64,000 bases of DNA, from the NCBI RefSeq assembly GCF_001949145.1, contig NW_019091385.1:2286956-2350955 (forward strand), read 5' to 3'. This document shows, piece by piece, positions 61,741-64,000 of this stretch (positions within the stretch are counted from its first letter, which is position 1; every line of letters begins with the position of its first letter). Source of the DNA: Acanthaster planci (taxonomy: Eukaryota > Echinodermata > Asteroidea > Valvatida > Acanthasteridae). The notes under the pieces were generated by a model, which was not told the origin of the DNA, made no database searches, and was given only the letters and a program-made list of their open reading frames with translations. The position numbers were made by a program, and so were the translations under genes.

Positions 61741-64000
61741 TGATGTAGTGATTTGTATCACAAACCCAAATTAAGACCAAGGAAAGATATTTGTAGAACA
61801 TTTTCAGAGCATCATTCATTGTTTGTGTGTGATTTCAAATGTAATTATTTTGTCGGTTGATATGTGACATGCATACGATAACGTACATGTCCATGTATGT
61901 ATTTACACGGATTTCTCTTTATGACATTTCTGACCATATTTACATGTACATTCACTTGGATTGAAAACCTCACTGGAATAAAAACCCATAGATACATGTA
62001 CTTGTAACTGTTTTGACATTATGCAAACAATCACTTTTGGACCAGACTGGTTGTACCAGTTGATTTCCAGAGACCAAAATACATGTATTGAGGCGGCATT
62101 TGAATCTCTTGTCTAGAGTTAGGTGTAGGTCTTGGTTCCATTGGAAATGCAGGGAGACGTGCAGACAGTAGACCTAGCCGTAGCTCTGGAAGCCCGTTGC
62201 GGACATGGCCTTAGTTGGGAAAAAAGAAGATCAGTCCGGTGTTTTGCAGGAAGTGCTCAGTTGACCCACATGTACACGTACAGGTGTACATGTACTTGGC
62301 TTAGTCAGTTTCAATCATTGTTGGTTTTGTTCTTTAAAGCATGTGGTAGTCATGCCTGTTCCACACTTTCACTTAAATAGTTTCTGGCATTTTGCAGTGT
62401 TGTCTACAGTATCTACACTTGGTTCAAGCCGATGTTTTTTAAAAGCTGTTTCCTGGAGACTGCTCTGCAGTGTACAAACACAAATACACATGTATTGTAC
62501 AAAGTGTTGCCTGTCAAGTCAGTGCATATACATGTAGCTTTAGAACTTGGCAGACACAGAAAATGATAGTTTAAAAATGCATGCTATGCAGGTTTCAACT
62601 TTGAAACAGCTCAGACTTGAATCAGTTTGTGTCCATGTATGTATATATTTCTGAATGATAAAGTTTTAAAGGCTTTTAAAGGCTTAATATTTGTTACGCA
62701 CAGGTTTGAGAGAAATGTCATGAAAGTAGTTGATGATTTGCCCTCAGATTTCGATAGATACTGTTTATTAAGGGACATGTTCAAAACGGAAATGGTGTGG
62801 ATACACTGTCGAATAAACTCTTAAAAGTTGCGAACTAAAAATGTTATCTATGTGTACTGACCCTCTTTAGAAGAAGAAAAGAGAGAAAAACACAGTGAGC
62901 ACCTTTCATTGGTAGAATGGGTTTTTTTTTTTCAAAACACAATAGTTAATTTCAGATGAAATACCTTATGGTGCACAGATACATGACCAAGGTTAATCAG
63001 CAACTATTTGTTATAGTCAACCACTCTCTGATTTTACCTGGTACCAAGGATGTATTTTAGCACCAGTTACCAAGGGAAATCGACTCGTAGTTGACAAATA
63101 GTCACTGATCAAACCATTGGTAAATATTTACATGCTTGCATGTATAAATTGCATTTCAGTAGAGACTTTAATTAATTCATCATCCCAGTCATCTGTTGTT
63201 TGCACTGTTGTTTGTATTTACTACTCTCTGATGTGAACAACGTAAAAACATGACAGTGCAACAGCTGATGAATGGTACTTTGAAATTTCAAAGTCCAGTG
63301 GTAGTGAAGTGATATCTACATTTTACATGTACTGTACATGTACATGTAGCAAGATTAACTTACCATTCTACCTGTTGGAATGAGAAGTGCATGTGGATGT
63401 CCAATTTTTTCCACACCTTAACTGACAATGAAATAGTAATATTTTTGTGTGTCTCTGCAAGTTTTTTGAGCTACAAACATTTCTGCTGACTCAAATTGTG
63501 CAGAAACAAGGAAGAAAAATAAATCCTTCCTCAACCATCACAGGAAGTGTAAACCGGGAATCAGGTGCTATTGAGTACCTCGTACAAATCAGTTGATAGT
63601 AGATATACTTGATGTGAAATTTACGTTGCCATTTATAGAACACTTCGTGCTTTCCATCAGCCTTTGGGGAAAACATTTGAGGTTCTTTTAGCAATGGGCT
63701 TGATGAGTTGGATTTGCAACCAACTTATTCTCATTAAAGAGACTGTGAATTTCATTTGATGCTGCTTAACACTTTATAGAGATCATGTGTCCTTGTGTTC
63801 ATTTAAGCCCTTATGTTACATACACCTTCACATGGCTTACAGGCAACATTTCCTTGCTACAAAATAATTGTGTATATACTTTGTATGAATGAATTTTATT
63901 TAATTTTTAAAAGAAGTGTATTATGAATTGAATGTACTGGCATTTTGCTCAAATCTACACTTTAAATTAACTAAAGTTTTACATCCATGCAAGGAAATTG
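61741..64000. other. Intergenic DNA downstream of RAB9
   Basis: No gene is supported. ACATGTACATG palindromes recur at about 61683-61697, 61885-61896, 62268-62293 and 63325-63348. One exon-like open stretch, 62702-62824, has an acceptor-like ACGCACAG in front and AATAAA at its end (see findings). Confidence 0.6.

Noticed and set aside
1-64000. CRISPR array, operon structure or bacterial-type mobile elements
   Set aside because: The window is clearly eukaryotic with spliced genes; no regularly spaced direct repeats of CRISPR type were seen.

Overview
This is a eukaryotic, metazoan window. Genes are split into many short exons with GT-AG introns of a few hundred bases to a few kb, base composition is AT-rich, and introns and intergenic DNA are full of short inverted-repeat (MITE-like) elements, a LINE remnant, a tRNA-derived SINE and very many copies of short ACATGTACATGT-type palindromes. 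The gene content (HMMR, a WDR49/WDR64-type WD-repeat protein, a goliath-family RING ligase and RAB9) fits an invertebrate deuterostome, most likely a marine animal such as an echinoderm. That placement is inference from general features, not from a diagnostic marker.

Layout. (1) About 1-16.4 kb, + strand: HMMR/RHAMM, reconstructed here as 20 coding exons (1206 aa) from a conserved N-terminus to a strongly conserved C-terminal centrosomal domain. An extra phase-compatible exon at 8772-9078, with its own stop and poly(A) signals, predicts a 449-aa short isoform. (2) About 19.7-37.9 kb, - strand, convergent with HMMR: a WD40-repeat protein with N-terminal EF-hand-like loops, 25 coding exons and about 1024 aa, with at least two possible first exons. 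An orphan coding exon at 42.9-43.4 kb may be a further N-terminal part. (3) About 48.4-55.95 kb, - strand: a goliath-type transmembrane RING-H2 E3 ligase (RNF130/RNF150-like), seven coding exons, 450 aa. (4) About 60.3-61.7 kb, + strand: RAB9, one coding exon, 207 aa.

The four genes have no obvious shared pathway: mitotic spindle/centrosome (HMMR), probable axonemal or ciliary protein (WDR49-like), endosomal ubiquitin ligase (goliath) and late-endosome-to-Golgi traffic (RAB9). The goliath and RAB9 genes are divergent neighbours and both act in the endosomal system, but a functional link is not shown by the sequence.

The rest is non-coding. The most informative observations are the predicted truncated HMMR isoform, repeated 264-nt phase 2-2 exons in HMMR, alternative first exons of the WD gene, an intronic antisense ORF for a possible 65-aa single-pass membrane protein, and about a dozen MITE-like elements of distinct families, one present twice. 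All gene models are from reading splice sites and frames by eye; there is no transcript evidence.
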